Positions 11,417-21,079 are shown, counted from the first letter of the stretch. The stretch is DNA of 51,709 nucleotides from Methanosphaera cuniculi (GCF_003149675.1 NZ_LWMS01000001.1:1-51709); one strand, 5' to 3'. Program-made: numbers and translations. The notes: generated from the sequence alone by a model not told the origin.

Positions 11417-12529
11417 CTATTCTTGTTGATGTAGTAATTCCACTGCTTTTTGTGCTGATTTTTCCATTGATGTTTCAAATGGTATGTTGTTTTCTTTTAG
11501 AATTCTTTGTCCTTCTTCTTCATTTGTACCAGTTAATCTGATTACAATTGGTATATCTGTATCTGTTTCTTTCATTATTTTTACAACAGCATTTGCTACA
11601 TCATCAGCTCTGGTTATTCCACCTAGTACATTTAGGAATATTACTTTTACATTTGGATTTTTAAGTACAAGACTTATTGCTTCTCTAATTATTTCTTCTG
11701 ATGCTCCTCCTCCAACATCTAAGAATGTTGCAGGTTCTTCACCATAATACTTAATAAGATCCATTGCAGTTAGTGTTAATCCTGCACCATTTCCAATTAC
11801 TGCTATGTCTCCATCTAGTTTTACGTATGCAAATTTATCATCTTTAAATTCATCAAATTCCTTGATTTTTGTATGTCTAAATCTTGCATCATCATCTATA
11901 GCCATCTTAGCATCAGCTGCTATGAATGTTCCATCATCTCTTTTTATGAGTGGATTGATTTCTGCTACTGTTGCATCGTATTCATTAAATGTATGGTATA
12001 ATTTCCAGATCATATCTCCTACTTTTGCTATTTCACTTGTATCTACACCCATTTGTAATGCAATATTACGTGCTTCATATGGCATGAATGTTTTTATAGG
12101 ATCTATGTATTGTTTTACTATTTTTTCTGGTGTTTCTTTAGCTACTTGTTCTATGTCCATTCCACCAGCCATACTTGCCATGATTAAAGGTTTTCGAGCA
12201 TCACGATCTAGAATTACAGATAGATAGTATTCATCTGCTTTATCTTCAATTTTTTCTTCAATTAAAACTTTGGATACTTTTTCGCCTTTTATTTTTAGTT
12301 GTAGTAGTTCTGCTGTTCTTTCTTCTGCTTCTGCAGGTGTGTCTGCAAATAGGATTCCTCCTGATTTTCCACGTCCACCTGTTAGTACTTGTGATTTTAC
12401 TGCTACTGGTTTTCCTATAATTTCTGTTTTTTCATAAGCTTCTTCTGGTGTGTTTGCAAGTAAGCTTTCTGGTACTCTTATTCCCATCTTTCTAAAGATG
12501 TTCTTTGCTACATATTCATGTATATTCAT
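11417..12529 (-). CDS. sucC: Succinyl-CoA synthetase beta subunit
   Basis: This is the ATP-grasp subunit of the enzyme that links succinate and CoA at the cost of a nucleotide triphosphate. The 370 residues begin MNIHEYVAKNIFRKMGI, the ATP-grasp region has KSQVLTGGRGKSGGI, and the C-terminal ligase domain has FLDVGGGASEEIIREAI. It lies 128 bases downstream of korC on the same strand. In methanogens the step feeds succinyl-CoA to 2-oxoglutarate synthase. The alpha subunit (sucD) is not in this window. Confidence 0.95.
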   Translation of the reverse strand: MNIHEYVAKNIFRKMGIRVPESLLANTPEEAYEKTEIIGKPVAVKSQVLTGGRGKSGGILFADTPAEAEERTAELLQLKIKGEKVSKVLIEEKIEDKADEYYLSVILDRDARKPLIMASMAGGMDIEQVAKETPEKIVKQYIDPIKTFMPYEARNIALQMGVDTSEIAKVGDMIWKLYHTFNEYDATVAEINPLIKRDDGTFIAADAKMAIDDDARFRHTKIKEFDEFKDDKFAYVKLDGDIAVIGNGAGLTLTAMDLIKYYGEEPATFLDVGGGASEEIIREAISLVLKNPNVKVIFLNVLGGITRADDVANAVVKIMKETDTDIPIVIRLTGTNEEEGQRILKENNIPFETSMEKSAQKAVELLHQQE

Positions 12530-12657
12530 ATTCTTTACACCGAATTTCGTAAATTTTTTATTATTATTATTATATATTTCTTTTATTCTTTTAGATTATT
12601 ATAATTAGTATATATGTTTTTCATCTATCCTATATTTTTTTATTTATTGGATTGTTA

Positions 12658-13215
12658 CTAGTTTACTTTTTCAAGAATATTCATTCCTTCTTCGAATGCT
12701 TTTAGGTTTAATTCTTCAGTACCTTTTGGTACACTATCAAGTATTGCTTGTTTTGCAGCATCTACTGTTATTGCATCTGTTGCTTTTACGAATGATCCTA
12801 GCATTATTATGTTTGCTACTATTTTTTTTCCAATTTTCTGATCTGCTGTTTGTGTTGCTCGTGATTTGTAGTATTTAAGATGTTTTTCTTCGATTATATC
12901 TTGTATGTCTTCTTCTTGTACCATGTCAGGATCTACAATAAGTATTGCTCCTTCTTTGATGTCTGTTATGTATTTTAACATTGCTTCATGTGACATTACT
13001 ACAAATATTTCTGGATGTTCTATTTTTGGATAGTCTATTTTTTCATCACTTATTACAACTTCTGTTCTTGATGCTCCTCCACGTGCTTCAGGTCCATATG
13101 ATTGAGTTTGTACAGCGTAGATGTGATCATATAATGATGCTGCTTTTGCTATTATAATTCCTTCCATTAGGATTCCTTGTCCACCAAATCCTGCTACTCG
13201 TATATCTTTTCTCAT
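12658..13215 (-). CDS. korC: 2-oxoglutarate:ferredoxin oxidoreductase gamma subunit
   Basis: KorC is the gamma domain of the four-subunit 2-oxoacid:ferredoxin oxidoreductase. The 185 residues start with the signature RVAGFGGQGILMEGIIIAKA and include TQSYGPEARGGASRTEVVIS. It follows korB by 10 bases. Together with korDAB it would carboxylate succinyl-CoA to 2-oxoglutarate with reduced ferredoxin. Confidence 0.95.
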   Translation of the reverse strand: MRKDIRVAGFGGQGILMEGIIIAKAASLYDHIYAVQTQSYGPEARGGASRTEVVISDEKIDYPKIEHPEIFVVMSHEAMLKYITDIKEGAILIVDPDMVQEEDIQDIIEEKHLKYYKSRATQTADQKIGKKIVANIIMLGSFVKATDAITVDAAKQAILDSVPKGTEELNLKAFEEGMNILEKVN

Positions 13216-13225
13216 CTTAAATCAC

Positions 13226-14092
13226 CTATTTTTGGTATGCTTTGTTTATGTTATCATCAGGGTTAACATCAAATCTTTCTCGCATTACATCTTCCATAGC
13301 TTCGACGAATTCTTTTCTTGGTTTATTTACATATACTCCTGTTATGATTTTACCTTCTAGTGCTTCATCTGACATTTCTTCTGCTTGTTGTATTGTTACT
13401 GTGTTTTCTTTAAGCCAGTGTAGCATTTCAACTGGTGTTCGGATCTTATTTTTTCGTCCATAGTATGTTGGGCATTGTGCTACTATTTCTATGAATGAAA
13501 ATCCTTTGTTTTCAAGTCCATCTTTTATTGCATTTGATATTTGTACAGGTTGGTTTGTTGTGTATTTTGCAACATATGTTGCTCCTGCTGCTTTTGCTAC
13601 TTCTGCTATGTTAAATGGTCTGTCTGTTACTCCATAAGGTGCTGTTGTTCCAAAACTTCCTGTTGGACTTGTTGGACTTGCTTGTCCTCCTGTCATACCA
13701 TAAATATCATTGTTTATACATACAACTGTTAAGTCTATGTTACGTCGTGCAGCATGTATTAGGTGATTTCCTCCAATTGATGTTGCATCTCCATCTCCTG
13801 TTACAACAACAATATCTTGGTGTGGATTTGCTACTTTTAGTCCTGTTGCAAATGCTAATGCACGTCCGTGTGTTGTGTGAAGTGAGTCACATTTTACATA
13901 TCCTGGTATTCTTGATGAACATCCTATTCCTGAAACCATACTTATATTATCAAAGTCTTTATTTGATAATTCTATTCCATTAAATATTGTATTTAATGCT
14001 ATTCCATGTCCACATCCTGGACAGAAGATGTGTGGAAGTCTTTCTTCACGTAGGTATTTCATAAACCGGGATGGGTGTTTTGTTGGTTTCAT
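13226..14092 (-). CDS. korB: 2-oxoglutarate:ferredoxin oxidoreductase beta subunit
   Basis: KorB binds thiamine diphosphate. The 288 residues contain HIFCPGCGHGIALN and the TPP/Mg motif GDGDATSIGGNHLIHAARRN, followed by NNDIYGMTGGQASPTSP. It abuts korA (2 bases) and precedes korC, the usual order DABC. Confidence 0.96.
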   Translation of the reverse strand: MKPTKHPSRFMKYLREERLPHIFCPGCGHGIALNTIFNGIELSNKDFDNISMVSGIGCSSRIPGYVKCDSLHTTHGRALAFATGLKVANPHQDIVVVTGDGDATSIGGNHLIHAARRNIDLTVVCINNDIYGMTGGQASPTSPTGSFGTTAPYGVTDRPFNIAEVAKAAGATYVAKYTTNQPVQISNAIKDGLENKGFSFIEIVAQCPTYYGRKNKIRTPVEMLHWLKENTVTIQQAEEMSDEALEGKIITGVYVNKPRKEFVEAMEDVMRERFDVNPDDNINKAYQK

Positions 14093-14094
14093 AT

Positions 14095-15222
14095 TTATTC
14101 ATCCTCCATTATTTTTTCAAGTATTTCAGATGGGGTGTGCAATCCTCCACCTATTTTTGGTAGTAGTTCTACTTTTGCATTTTTACCAAGTACACGGTCT
14201 ACTTCTAGTACTACTTCTCCAAGGTTTAACTCTGGTACTATGATTTTCTTAGCATTACCTACGAGTTTTTCTATAGTTTCAATAGGGAAAGGCCATACTA
14301 CGTTAAGTTTAATATATCCTACTTTAAGTCCTTTTTCTCGTGCTTGTTTTGCTGCTGTTATTGCTGATCTTGCTGGTATTCCATATGCTATTATAACAAT
14401 TTCAGCATCATCTAGGAAATCATATTCAATATCTGCAATTTCATTACGATTTTCTAGTACTTTATCACATATTCTAGTTACAAGTTCTGTGTGTACTAGT
14501 GGATCATCTGTACTTGGGTATCCACGAATATCATGTGTAAGTCCTGTTACATGTATGTCATATCCTTGCATAAATGATGGCATTGGTGTTGTTCCATTTT
14601 CTGGTGCATCATATGGGAGATATGTTCCTTCGGTTTTTTGTGGCATTTGTCGTGGTACTATTTCTATTTCATCAGGTATTATGATTTTTTCTCTCATATG
14701 TCCTACAATTTCATCTGCCATTATAAATACAGGACATCTGTATATTTCAGCTAGATTAAATGCTTTTATTGTAAAATCAAAACATTCTTGTACTGATGAT
14801 GGTGTAAGTGTTATTGTTTCATAATCACCATGTGATCCCCAACGTGCTTGCATCATATCTCCTTGTGATGTGTGTGTTGGTTGTCCTGTGGATGGTCCTC
14901 CTCTTTGCATGTCAATAATTACAATAGGTGTTTCTGTCATTGCTGCGTAGCCTATGTTTTCTTGCATGAGTGAAAATCCAGGTCCTGAGGTTGCTGTTAC
15001 TACTTTTTGTCCTCCCCATGCTGCACCTACTATTGCTCCTGCTGCTGATATTTCATCTTCCATTTGTACAAAGTGTCCGCCTACTTTTGGAAGTTCTATT
15101 GACATTATTTCTGCAATTTCTGTTGATGGGGTTATTGGGTATCCTGCGAAGAATCTGCATCCTGCTGCTAGTGCTCCTAGTGCACATGCTTCGTTTCCTT
15201 GTATGAATTTTTCTTCTGGCAT
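14095..15222 (-). CDS. korA: 2-oxoglutarate:ferredoxin oxidoreductase alpha subunit
   Basis: KorA carries the pyrimidine-binding and transketolase C-like domains. The 375 residues include GNEACALGALAAGCRFFAGY, YPITPSTEIAE, and MEDEISAAGAIVGAAWGG followed by TSGPGFSLM. The start is the ATG at 15222, 2 bases after the korD stop, which suggests translational coupling. The GYPITPSTEI motif favours a 2-oxoglutarate-type enzyme over a pyruvate type; the sucC neighbour supports this. Confidence 0.95.
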   Translation of the reverse strand: MPEEKFIQGNEACALGALAAGCRFFAGYPITPSTEIAEIMSIELPKVGGHFVQMEDEISAAGAIVGAAWGGQKVVTATSGPGFSLMQENIGYAAMTETPIVIIDMQRGGPSTGQPTHTSQGDMMQARWGSHGDYETITLTPSSVQECFDFTIKAFNLAEIYRCPVFIMADEIVGHMREKIIIPDEIEIVPRQMPQKTEGTYLPYDAPENGTTPMPSFMQGYDIHVTGLTHDIRGYPSTDDPLVHTELVTRICDKVLENRNEIADIEYDFLDDAEIVIIAYGIPARSAITAAKQAREKGLKVGYIKLNVVWPFPIETIEKLVGNAKKIIVPELNLGEVVLEVDRVLGKNAKVELLPKIGGGLHTPSEILEKIMEDE

Positions 15223-15224
15223 AA

Positions 15225-15422
15225 TTAATCATCCTCTATTGTTATTACTTGGTCTGGACACATTAGTGTGCATAGTCTGCATTTTATGCATTTTTCAGTA
15301 TCATATAGAGGAATACATACTCCTCTGAGGTTGTATTTGTCTGATTTTGAATATACATGCATAGGACATATGTCAATACAGATATAGCATCCTTTACATA
15401 GTTCGTCATCTAAGTATATCAT
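15225..15422 (-). CDS. korD: 2-oxoglutarate:ferredoxin oxidoreductase delta subunit
   Basis: This 65-residue ferredoxin-like protein has two [4Fe-4S] motifs: CKGCYICIDICP and CIKCRLCTLMCP. It is the first gene of korDABC-sucC and carries electrons to the TPP-containing subunits. An AAGGTAATAAAC leader precedes its ATG. Confidence 0.95.
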   Translation of the reverse strand: MIYLDDELCKGCYICIDICPMHVYSKSDKYNLRGVCIPLYDTEKCIKCRLCTLMCPDQVITIEDD

Positions 15423-15904
15423 GTTTATTACCTTTTCTTATATTTTTTTTGTAATTTTTTAAATTTGAAAGTTTTAACATTTTATTTTAAAAAGATTTCT
15501 TTTAGCTTTTCTGAGTTTTTTTGTATAATTATTTTTTTTTCATAGTAAATGATTGTATAGTGGTGTATTTTTTTTTCATGTAGTAAAAAAAATACGATTT
15601 TTAAAAAAATGTTCTTTTTTTTTGTATGATTTCTTTTTATATACTACAATTTTTTATTTATTCTAAAAAACTTTCATATTATGATTGTTATATTTGTAAG
15701 TTATATTATTTAAAATACATTTAAAATTAGTTTTACTAAATAAGAAGTATTAAAAAATTATTAGAAAATAAAATAAATGATATCCAACAAACTCTTAATT
15801 TAAAAACTAGGAATATTAAAGAAAAAAGAGTGGGGGATGAAGTTAAAAAAAATAGTTTTTATGAATTATCTATAATAGATTTTTAGTTAAATTGTTGTTG
15901 TTTG
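15423..15904. other. Intergenic region upstream of korD
   Basis: No gene is seen in 482 bases. It should hold the kor promoter (minus strand), but no single TATA box stands out among the many T/A runs. Near mptD, on the minus strand, CTTCATCCCCCACTC followed by TTTTTTC (about 15842-15822) looks like the mptD terminator of the C-rich/T-tract type. Confidence 0.4.
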
Positions 15905-16264
15905 TTATTCTTTTACAAACATTAATGGATAATCAAGATCTTCAATATATTTAATACATGTTATAATACTTGTATCATTTATCTTGGTTGTAATTTCAAC
16001 ATTAAACATGTCTCCTGTAACAGATGTGTATGAAGATCTTTTAGTAGCATCAGCTATTAGTTTTTCATCCAAATTAACACATACATCTACAACAGCAGGT
16101 TGAAGTTTGATACTGCTTTTAATAGCATCTTCAAGGGATTTTTTTGTATCCATATTAACAGGTGTTCCTACAAACTGGTGATATAAAGCTCCCATACTTA
16201 CAGCTCCTTCAAATATTGCACGTTCACGATCATTAAGATTTGTAAAATAATCATCCATAGACAT
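15905..16264 (-). CDS. mptD: Archaeal dihydroneopterin aldolase MptD
   Basis: MptD cleaves dihydroneopterin to 6-hydroxymethyl-dihydropterin on the route to tetrahydromethanopterin. The family pattern is clear: FTNLNDRERAIFEGAVSMGA, LYHQFVGTPVN, and LQPAVVDVCVNLDEKLI. The start is the ATG at 16264 (MSMDDYF, 119 residues) because AGGTGG at 16280-16275 is 10 bases upstream; a longer frame from 16285 would put that site inside the gene. It is 66 bases downstream of the next gene on the same strand. Confidence 0.85.
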   Translation of the reverse strand: MSMDDYFTNLNDRERAIFEGAVSMGALYHQFVGTPVNMDTKKSLEDAIKSSIKLQPAVVDVCVNLDEKLIADATKRSSYTSVTGDMFNVEITTKINDTSIITCIKYIEDLDYPLMFVKE

Positions 16265-16330
16265 AATTTTAATTCCACCTTTCAATTTTTTTTTAATATA
16301 TTATATATTTAGGAAATTAGATCTATTTTT

Positions 16331-17476
16331 TCATTGTTTTATTTTAACCCAGTCAGGAGCATTATATGTTGGTATTGTAAGTATAATATTATCCATATTT
16401 GATAAAATCATATCAACACTATCTCTTGGTACTTCAAGCATTATTATATATTGACATTCAAGATCTCCAATATTTGATGTTCGTTCATAATTTGCAAGTC
16501 TCATCCCATACTTTTCAAGTAGTAAATTATACTCTTTTTCATCATATACTCCAGCAGATTTACTTTTAAGAACTTCTTCTATGTTAACATTTATATCTTC
16601 TGATTTTGTTGTATTATTTGTATTATTTTTGTTAACTTCATAATTTGAATCTATTTCTCCTGCATCTTTGGATCTTAGAATTGATATTACCTGTGATCCT
16701 CCTGCTATTTTTGTTGTAGTATTGTTGTTTTCATCTACTGTTGTTGTATTATCTTCTGTTGTATTTGTATCATTTGTTGTTGTATTTTCATTAGTCTCTG
16801 TTTTCATCATACTTTGTGTTGTGTAGATATCTACTATGTCATTTTCAGATATTAGCCCACTTGCTGCTTGTTTTCTATTAATTGTAACAGGTACAATTAC
16901 TGTATCTACCTTTCTAATTTCAGTATTTGCAAGTTCATCAATTGGTGCTGTTTCAATAAATTTAGTTGCATTATCTAAGCTCATTATTGTTGATGCATTA
17001 TTTATGACTACATCTACTCGTTTATATTTATCTTTCATTTCCTCAATTTCTGTTAATAACTTGTTTTTAATCACAGGATATGCTGCTGATTCGACATCTA
17101 TTTGTTCAACTTCCTCAATATTTGAGGCTGAATCTATTCTTGATTGTAGTGCTTGGCGTGTTGCTTCATTTGCAAGGTCATCTTTAAATATTGAATTTAG
17201 TTGATTTGTTTTTTCAGTTTTATGTTCTTGTAATTGTTGCATTTGGGGTGAAAATACTAAAAAATAGTAGCATGTTGAAAATAGTATGATAAGTATTACT
17301 GCTACAACTACAATTCCTGTTATAAGTTCTTCTTTTTCATCATTAGTATCTTTTTTAAATGTATTGAAATTATGTTTTTTATGTAGTGATGGTTTGTTAT
17401 TATCATCAGTTTCTAGATATTTTCTTAGTTCATTTAGTGATTTTTGTATTTTATTTTTTATTTTATCAGATTTCAT
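16331..17476 (-). CDS. Membrane-anchored Asn/Thr-rich protein, possibly DUF515
   Basis: I do not recognise a function. The 381 residues have a charged N-terminal tail of about 50 residues, one membrane segment (GIVVVAVILIILFSTCYYFL), and a coiled-coil-like stretch up to about 150. A segment then resembles a SAF/CpaB-like beta domain (VPVTINRKQAASGLISENDI). A low-complexity Asn/Thr linker with many N-x-T/S sequons follows, then a C-terminal globular part ending PDWVKIKQ. It may belong to archaeal family DUF515, but this is from memory and unchecked. The C-terminal part probably lies outside the membrane. Confidence 0.7.
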   Translation of the reverse strand: MKSDKIKNKIQKSLNELRKYLETDDNNKPSLHKKHNFNTFKKDTNDEKEELITGIVVVAVILIILFSTCYYFLVFSPQMQQLQEHKTEKTNQLNSIFKDDLANEATRQALQSRIDSASNIEEVEQIDVESAAYPVIKNKLLTEIEEMKDKYKRVDVVINNASTIMSLDNATKFIETAPIDELANTEIRKVDTVIVPVTINRKQAASGLISENDIVDIYTTQSMMKTETNENTTTNDTNTTEDNTTTVDENNNTTTKIAGGSQVISILRSKDAGEIDSNYEVNKNNTNNTTKSEDINVNIEEVLKSKSAGVYDEKEYNLLLEKYGMRLANYERTSNIGDLECQYIIMLEVPRDSVDMILSNMDNIILTIPTYNAPDWVKIKQ

Positions 17477-17663
17477 CAGATAATTTTTTTTTGAATTATA
17501 TTACTTTTTTTTAAAGGATGTAATATGTGTGTGGGGATTATAAAATATGGTGTATTGTATTTATTTTTTAGATAAATTGTGTATAAAAAAAAGAATAAAG
17601 TTAAAAAAGAAATTAAAAGGTGGTGAATTTTATATATTTTTTTTATTTTTACTACTACTTTTA

Positions 17664-18410
17664 TTATTCATCTTTGTATAATGATGGTCTTTTTTGTCTT
17701 GTTGTTGGTTGTCTTTTTTCATTTAGTTGTGTTGATTCAAAGTTTCCAAAAAGTATTGCAAAGATGTATATAAGTACTCCTATTATTAGTAAATATGAAG
17801 GTACTAGGTATAATATTCCATTTATATGTGGTATGATACATAATATTATGACTATTGCTGCAATTGTTATTATTTTTTTGTTTTTTACTTTTGGATATTT
17901 TACTTCTGATACCATTAGTATTGATACTATCATTAAGAGTATTATTGGTATGTAGATGTTTGTTATTCCTGCAAGTATTAGTGCTGCTAGTAGTGTTGAT
18001 GTTACTGGTATTGGTAGACCTAGGAATGTTTTTGTTGGTTCATCTTGATATTCTATTATTGTATTATATCGTGTTAGTCTTAATAGTCCACAAACTACTA
18101 TGATGATTGATGGTATTATTATCCAGTATGAATTTGATATCATATATAATATTATTGCTGGTGCTACACCAAATGATATCATATCTGCTAGTGAATCTAT
18201 TGTTTCACCAAATGATCCAATGGAGTGTGTATTAAATTTACGAGCTAATGTTCCATCAATACAGTCAAATACTACGGCAAGTAGTAGTAGTTGTGCGGAA
18301 GCTATATTGTTACCATTTAGTATTAAAAATATTGCAAGTAGTCCACATATAGCATTTGCTATGGATGCAATATCTGCTATGGTTATCATTTTTAATATAT
18401 TAGTTTCCAT
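17664..18410 (-). CDS. pssA: CDP-archaeol/CDP-diacylglycerol serine transferase
   Basis: This membrane enzyme makes archaetidylserine from CDP-archaeol and serine. The 248 residues contain the full CDP-alcohol phosphotransferase motif DGTLARKF, then Gly, then ETIDSLAD (D-G-x2-A-R-x8-G-x3-D-x3-D) at about residues 50-75, and several hydrophobic helices. In archaea it acts on archaeol lipids. On the minus strand CACCACC and T-rich runs (17625-17590) follow its stop. Confidence 0.88.
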   Translation of the reverse strand: METNILKMITIADIASIANAICGLLAIFLILNGNNIASAQLLLLAVVFDCIDGTLARKFNTHSIGSFGETIDSLADMISFGVAPAIILYMISNSYWIIIPSIIIVVCGLLRLTRYNTIIEYQDEPTKTFLGLPIPVTSTLLAALILAGITNIYIPIILLMIVSILMVSEVKYPKVKNKKIITIAAIVIILCIIPHINGILYLVPSYLLIIGVLIYIFAILFGNFESTQLNEKRQPTTRQKRPSLYKDE

Positions 18411-18724
18411 TTTAAGTTAAGCTCCACTAAAATTTGATTTTTTTTTTATTCTTCTAATAATATATTATATGATATGGTTTTTATAGATAAATCTTTTTTT
18501 TAGATGAATTTTTATTTCTTTTATTTATTCTTAAATATATTTATTTATACTAATTCATAAAATAAACATTAAATAATTAAACATTGTATATTATATTATT
18601 TATAGTTTTATAAAAAAAATAATAATTAAAAAACATAAAATAAAATATTACTAATAAAACACAAAAATAACAAACAACAAATAAAAAAAATTAAACCAAA
18701 AAAAAGGGAGACTCATGATACAAA
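18411..18724. promoter_or_regulatory. Divergent promoter region pssA/rnhB
   Basis: No gene is seen. The 314 bases are almost all A and T and must hold both promoters. AAAAGGGAGACTCATGA just before 18725 contains the rnhB RBS. The pssA RBS (GTGGAGCTTAAC) reads on the minus strand next to 18411. Confidence 0.4.
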
Positions 18725-19366
18725 ATGATAATAGAAGATAAATCAACAGTACTAGGAATAGATGAAGCAGGACGAGGATCTGTAATAGGACCACTAGTAA
18801 TGGGATGTGTCATAATGCCCCGAGATAAACTAAGATTTCTAAAAAGAATAGGAGTAAATGACTCAAAAAAACTCACAAACAACAAAAGAAAAATAGTCTC
18901 CAGGAAAATAAAAAAAATAGCACAATTTGATACAAGAATAATAACAGCACAACAAATAGACCAACAAAGACTAAATGGAACAAACTTAAATCAAATAGAA
19001 ACCAATGCAATGTTTGATCTAATAAAAACACACAAACCAGACTTATGCTGTATAGATTGTATTGATGTAAATGAAACAAGATTCCATGACTTAATCCAAC
19101 AAATAGATCCAAACATGCAAGTAATAACAGAACATAAAGCTGATGAAACATATGATATAGTATCAGCAGCATCAATCATTGCAAAAACCACTCGTGATCG
19201 AGAAGTTGAAATAATAAGACAAGAATATGGACGATTAGGTTCAGGATATCCAAGTGATCAAACCACAATAAACTACCTAAAAACAATAGAAAATGGGGAA
19301 TATCCTGATTTTGTACGAAAAACATGGACTACAATTGAAAACATTGAAAATGAAAAAAATCAATAA
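18725..19366 (+). CDS. rnhB: Ribonuclease HII
   Basis: RNase HII cuts RNA in RNA-DNA hybrids and at single ribonucleotides. The 213 residues show LGIDEAGRGSVIGPLVMG with the catalytic D-E, a further Asp in LCCIDCIDV, and SAASIIAKTTRDREV. It is monocistronic and is followed by CTCTACCTTCC plus T8 at 19398-19417. Confidence 0.96.
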   Translation: MIIEDKSTVLGIDEAGRGSVIGPLVMGCVIMPRDKLRFLKRIGVNDSKKLTNNKRKIVSRKIKKIAQFDTRIITAQQIDQQRLNGTNLNQIETNAMFDLIKTHKPDLCCIDCIDVNETRFHDLIQQIDPNMQVITEHKADETYDIVSAASIIAKTTRDREVEIIRQEYGRLGSGYPSDQTTINYLKTIENGEYPDFVRKTWTTIENIENEKNQ

Positions 19367-19721
19367 AAGAATATATAAACTAACTTTTTTTTTATTTACT
19401 CTACCTTCCTTTTTTTAATATTTTCAAATTACACACTTTTTCTTTATTTTTATTTTTAAAAAAAATACAATAACTCTTGAATATACATATAAAATTTTTT
19501 GATATAATAATGATAAATTTATTATAAAAAATAGTTCCATATATATAAAACATATAACAATTGAGAAAACAATTATAATTAAAAATTTTAAGATAAATGC
19601 ATTAAAATTAAGATATTTTTTCAAAAAGATGTGAAAAATAAAAAAAATAATATAAAAATAAATAACCCTCTTTTTTTCACATAGAATATAAAATCAAATA
19701 ATTTTAGGAGTTAAGAAATAA
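19367..19721. other. Intergenic region rnhB to exbB-like gene
   Basis: It holds the rnhB terminator-like tract (19398-19417) and, just before 19722, the RBS TTAGGAGTTAAG of the next gene. The rest is A/T runs. A 66-codon minus-strand frame here was rejected. Confidence 0.4.
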
Positions 19722-20564
19722 ATGGATATAGTAACACTATTTACTTCTACAATAAATGATTTCATAAGCATGTTTCAAAGTGGTGGAATCATCGTATATA
19801 TCCTTACAGTAATAGGATTATATGGACTATTTGTTTCAATAGAAAAAATATTATATCTACGAAAAGCCTCAGTAATAGACCTATCAGAACTCATGATAAT
19901 AGTAAATGATTCAATGGCACATGGAGGAACACTAGAAGCAATACGTGCAATAGGAAAATATAAAACACCAATCTCACGTATTATATCAGAAGCACTAAAA
20001 ATAGGATATCGAGGAAAAACCGAAGTAGAAGATAATATGGAACAAGTGTTTATTGTAGAAATGAGTAAGATGATGAAAGGATTATCTACAATACAAACAA
20101 TAATCGAAATTGCTCCACTAATCGGACTTATTGGAACAGTTCTTGGAATGTGGTATACATTTAAGGAATTAGGAATAAATGGAGATATGACCCTAATGGC
20201 AAATGGGATATACATTTCAATTATTACAACAATCTTTGGACTTGCAATAGCAATTATACTAATACCACTTTATAGTTATATCAAAACAAGAATAGAAGCA
20301 CAACTTGATAGCATAGAAATAGCAAAGAAAATGTCAAACTGGAGTCGTGCTGAAATAAAAATCTGGGTAGAAAAAGATGAAGATGTAGTAATACAAGCAC
20401 TACAAGATTCACCTGGAATAATACAAGTACGTCAAATTGATGATGGACGAGCAAACTTACAATTAAACATAAAACCAAACATGCTTGAAAAAGGAATAAA
20501 AACAATAATACGTGAAAATTCAGATACATCAAACCGAATTGTAGAATCAAAACTAAAACAATAA
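19722..20564 (+). CDS. MotA/TolQ/ExbB-type proton channel protein
   Basis: The 280 residues have the three membrane segments of the family: about 20-45 (GGIIVYILTVIGLYGLFV), about 125-150 (IAPLIGLIGTVLGMWYTF) and about 160-185 (ISIITTIFGLAIAIILIPLY). The second holds the conserved GLIGTVLGM core. A cytoplasmic loop lies between segments 1 and 2, and an unusual C-terminal extension of about 90 residues ends the protein. The ExbD-like gene follows after 30 bases. Together they would form an ion-driven stator; what they drive is unknown. Confidence 0.88.
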   Translation: MDIVTLFTSTINDFISMFQSGGIIVYILTVIGLYGLFVSIEKILYLRKASVIDLSELMIIVNDSMAHGGTLEAIRAIGKYKTPISRIISEALKIGYRGKTEVEDNMEQVFIVEMSKMMKGLSTIQTIIEIAPLIGLIGTVLGMWYTFKELGINGDMTLMANGIYISIITTIFGLAIAIILIPLYSYIKTRIEAQLDSIEIAKKMSNWSRAEIKIWVEKDEDVVIQALQDSPGIIQVRQIDDGRANLQLNIKPNMLEKGIKTIIRENSDTSNRIVESKLKQ

Positions 20565-20594
20565 AACTAAAAAATTAGGAGGAATTGATTTAAA

Positions 20595-20999
20595 ATGAGT
20601 ATTGACACTAAAAGATTTAAAGATCGAGTGGAACAACAAACTCCAAAAATAAATCTTGTACCTCTTCTTGATGTAATATTCACAATAATGATATTTCTAC
20701 TAGTAATGCTAAGTCAAACATCACTAGATGTACCAGATAACTACACGCAAGATCAAGTATCAGCCAAGCCAACAGCTGCAAGTGGAACATCTGACTACTA
20801 CCTATTACCACTAAATGGACTACATAAAGTAACAGTAAATGGAGTAGACTATTCACAAGATATACGAGGAGGAGCAATAGCAGTCCATACTAGGGTAATG
20901 GATGAAGGAAAAATTGAGATGGATGCATCAACAGGAACAATAATAATACAATCGCCACCAGAGCTACAAGATATAGCAGTAAAACCACCAAATACATGA
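20595..20999 (+). CDS. ExbD/TolR-type biopolymer transport protein
   Basis: The 134 residues begin with a short cytoplasmic tail. One membrane segment follows with the family motif INLVPLLDVIFTIMIFLLVM; Asp26 matches the essential channel Asp of ExbD. The outside domain, from about residue 45 to the end, is short. The RBS is TTAGGAGGAATTG. It is the partner of the preceding ExbB-like protein. No TonB-like gene is nearby. Confidence 0.88.
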   Translation: MSIDTKRFKDRVEQQTPKINLVPLLDVIFTIMIFLLVMLSQTSLDVPDNYTQDQVSAKPTAASGTSDYYLLPLNGLHKVTVNGVDYSQDIRGGAIAVHTRVMDEGKIEMDASTGTIIIQSPPELQDIAVKPPNT

Positions 21000-21079
21000 A
21001 AAATAAATCATATGAAAAACAAATAACATAACCACCCCAAAATAAAAAAAATTAATAAAAAAAAGGAGACCTGAAAATA

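Noticed and set aside
19424-19624. 66-codon hydrophobic minus-strand frame
   Set aside because: It starts at TTG without RBS, has the composition of random AT-rich sequence, and overlaps the rnhB 3' region.
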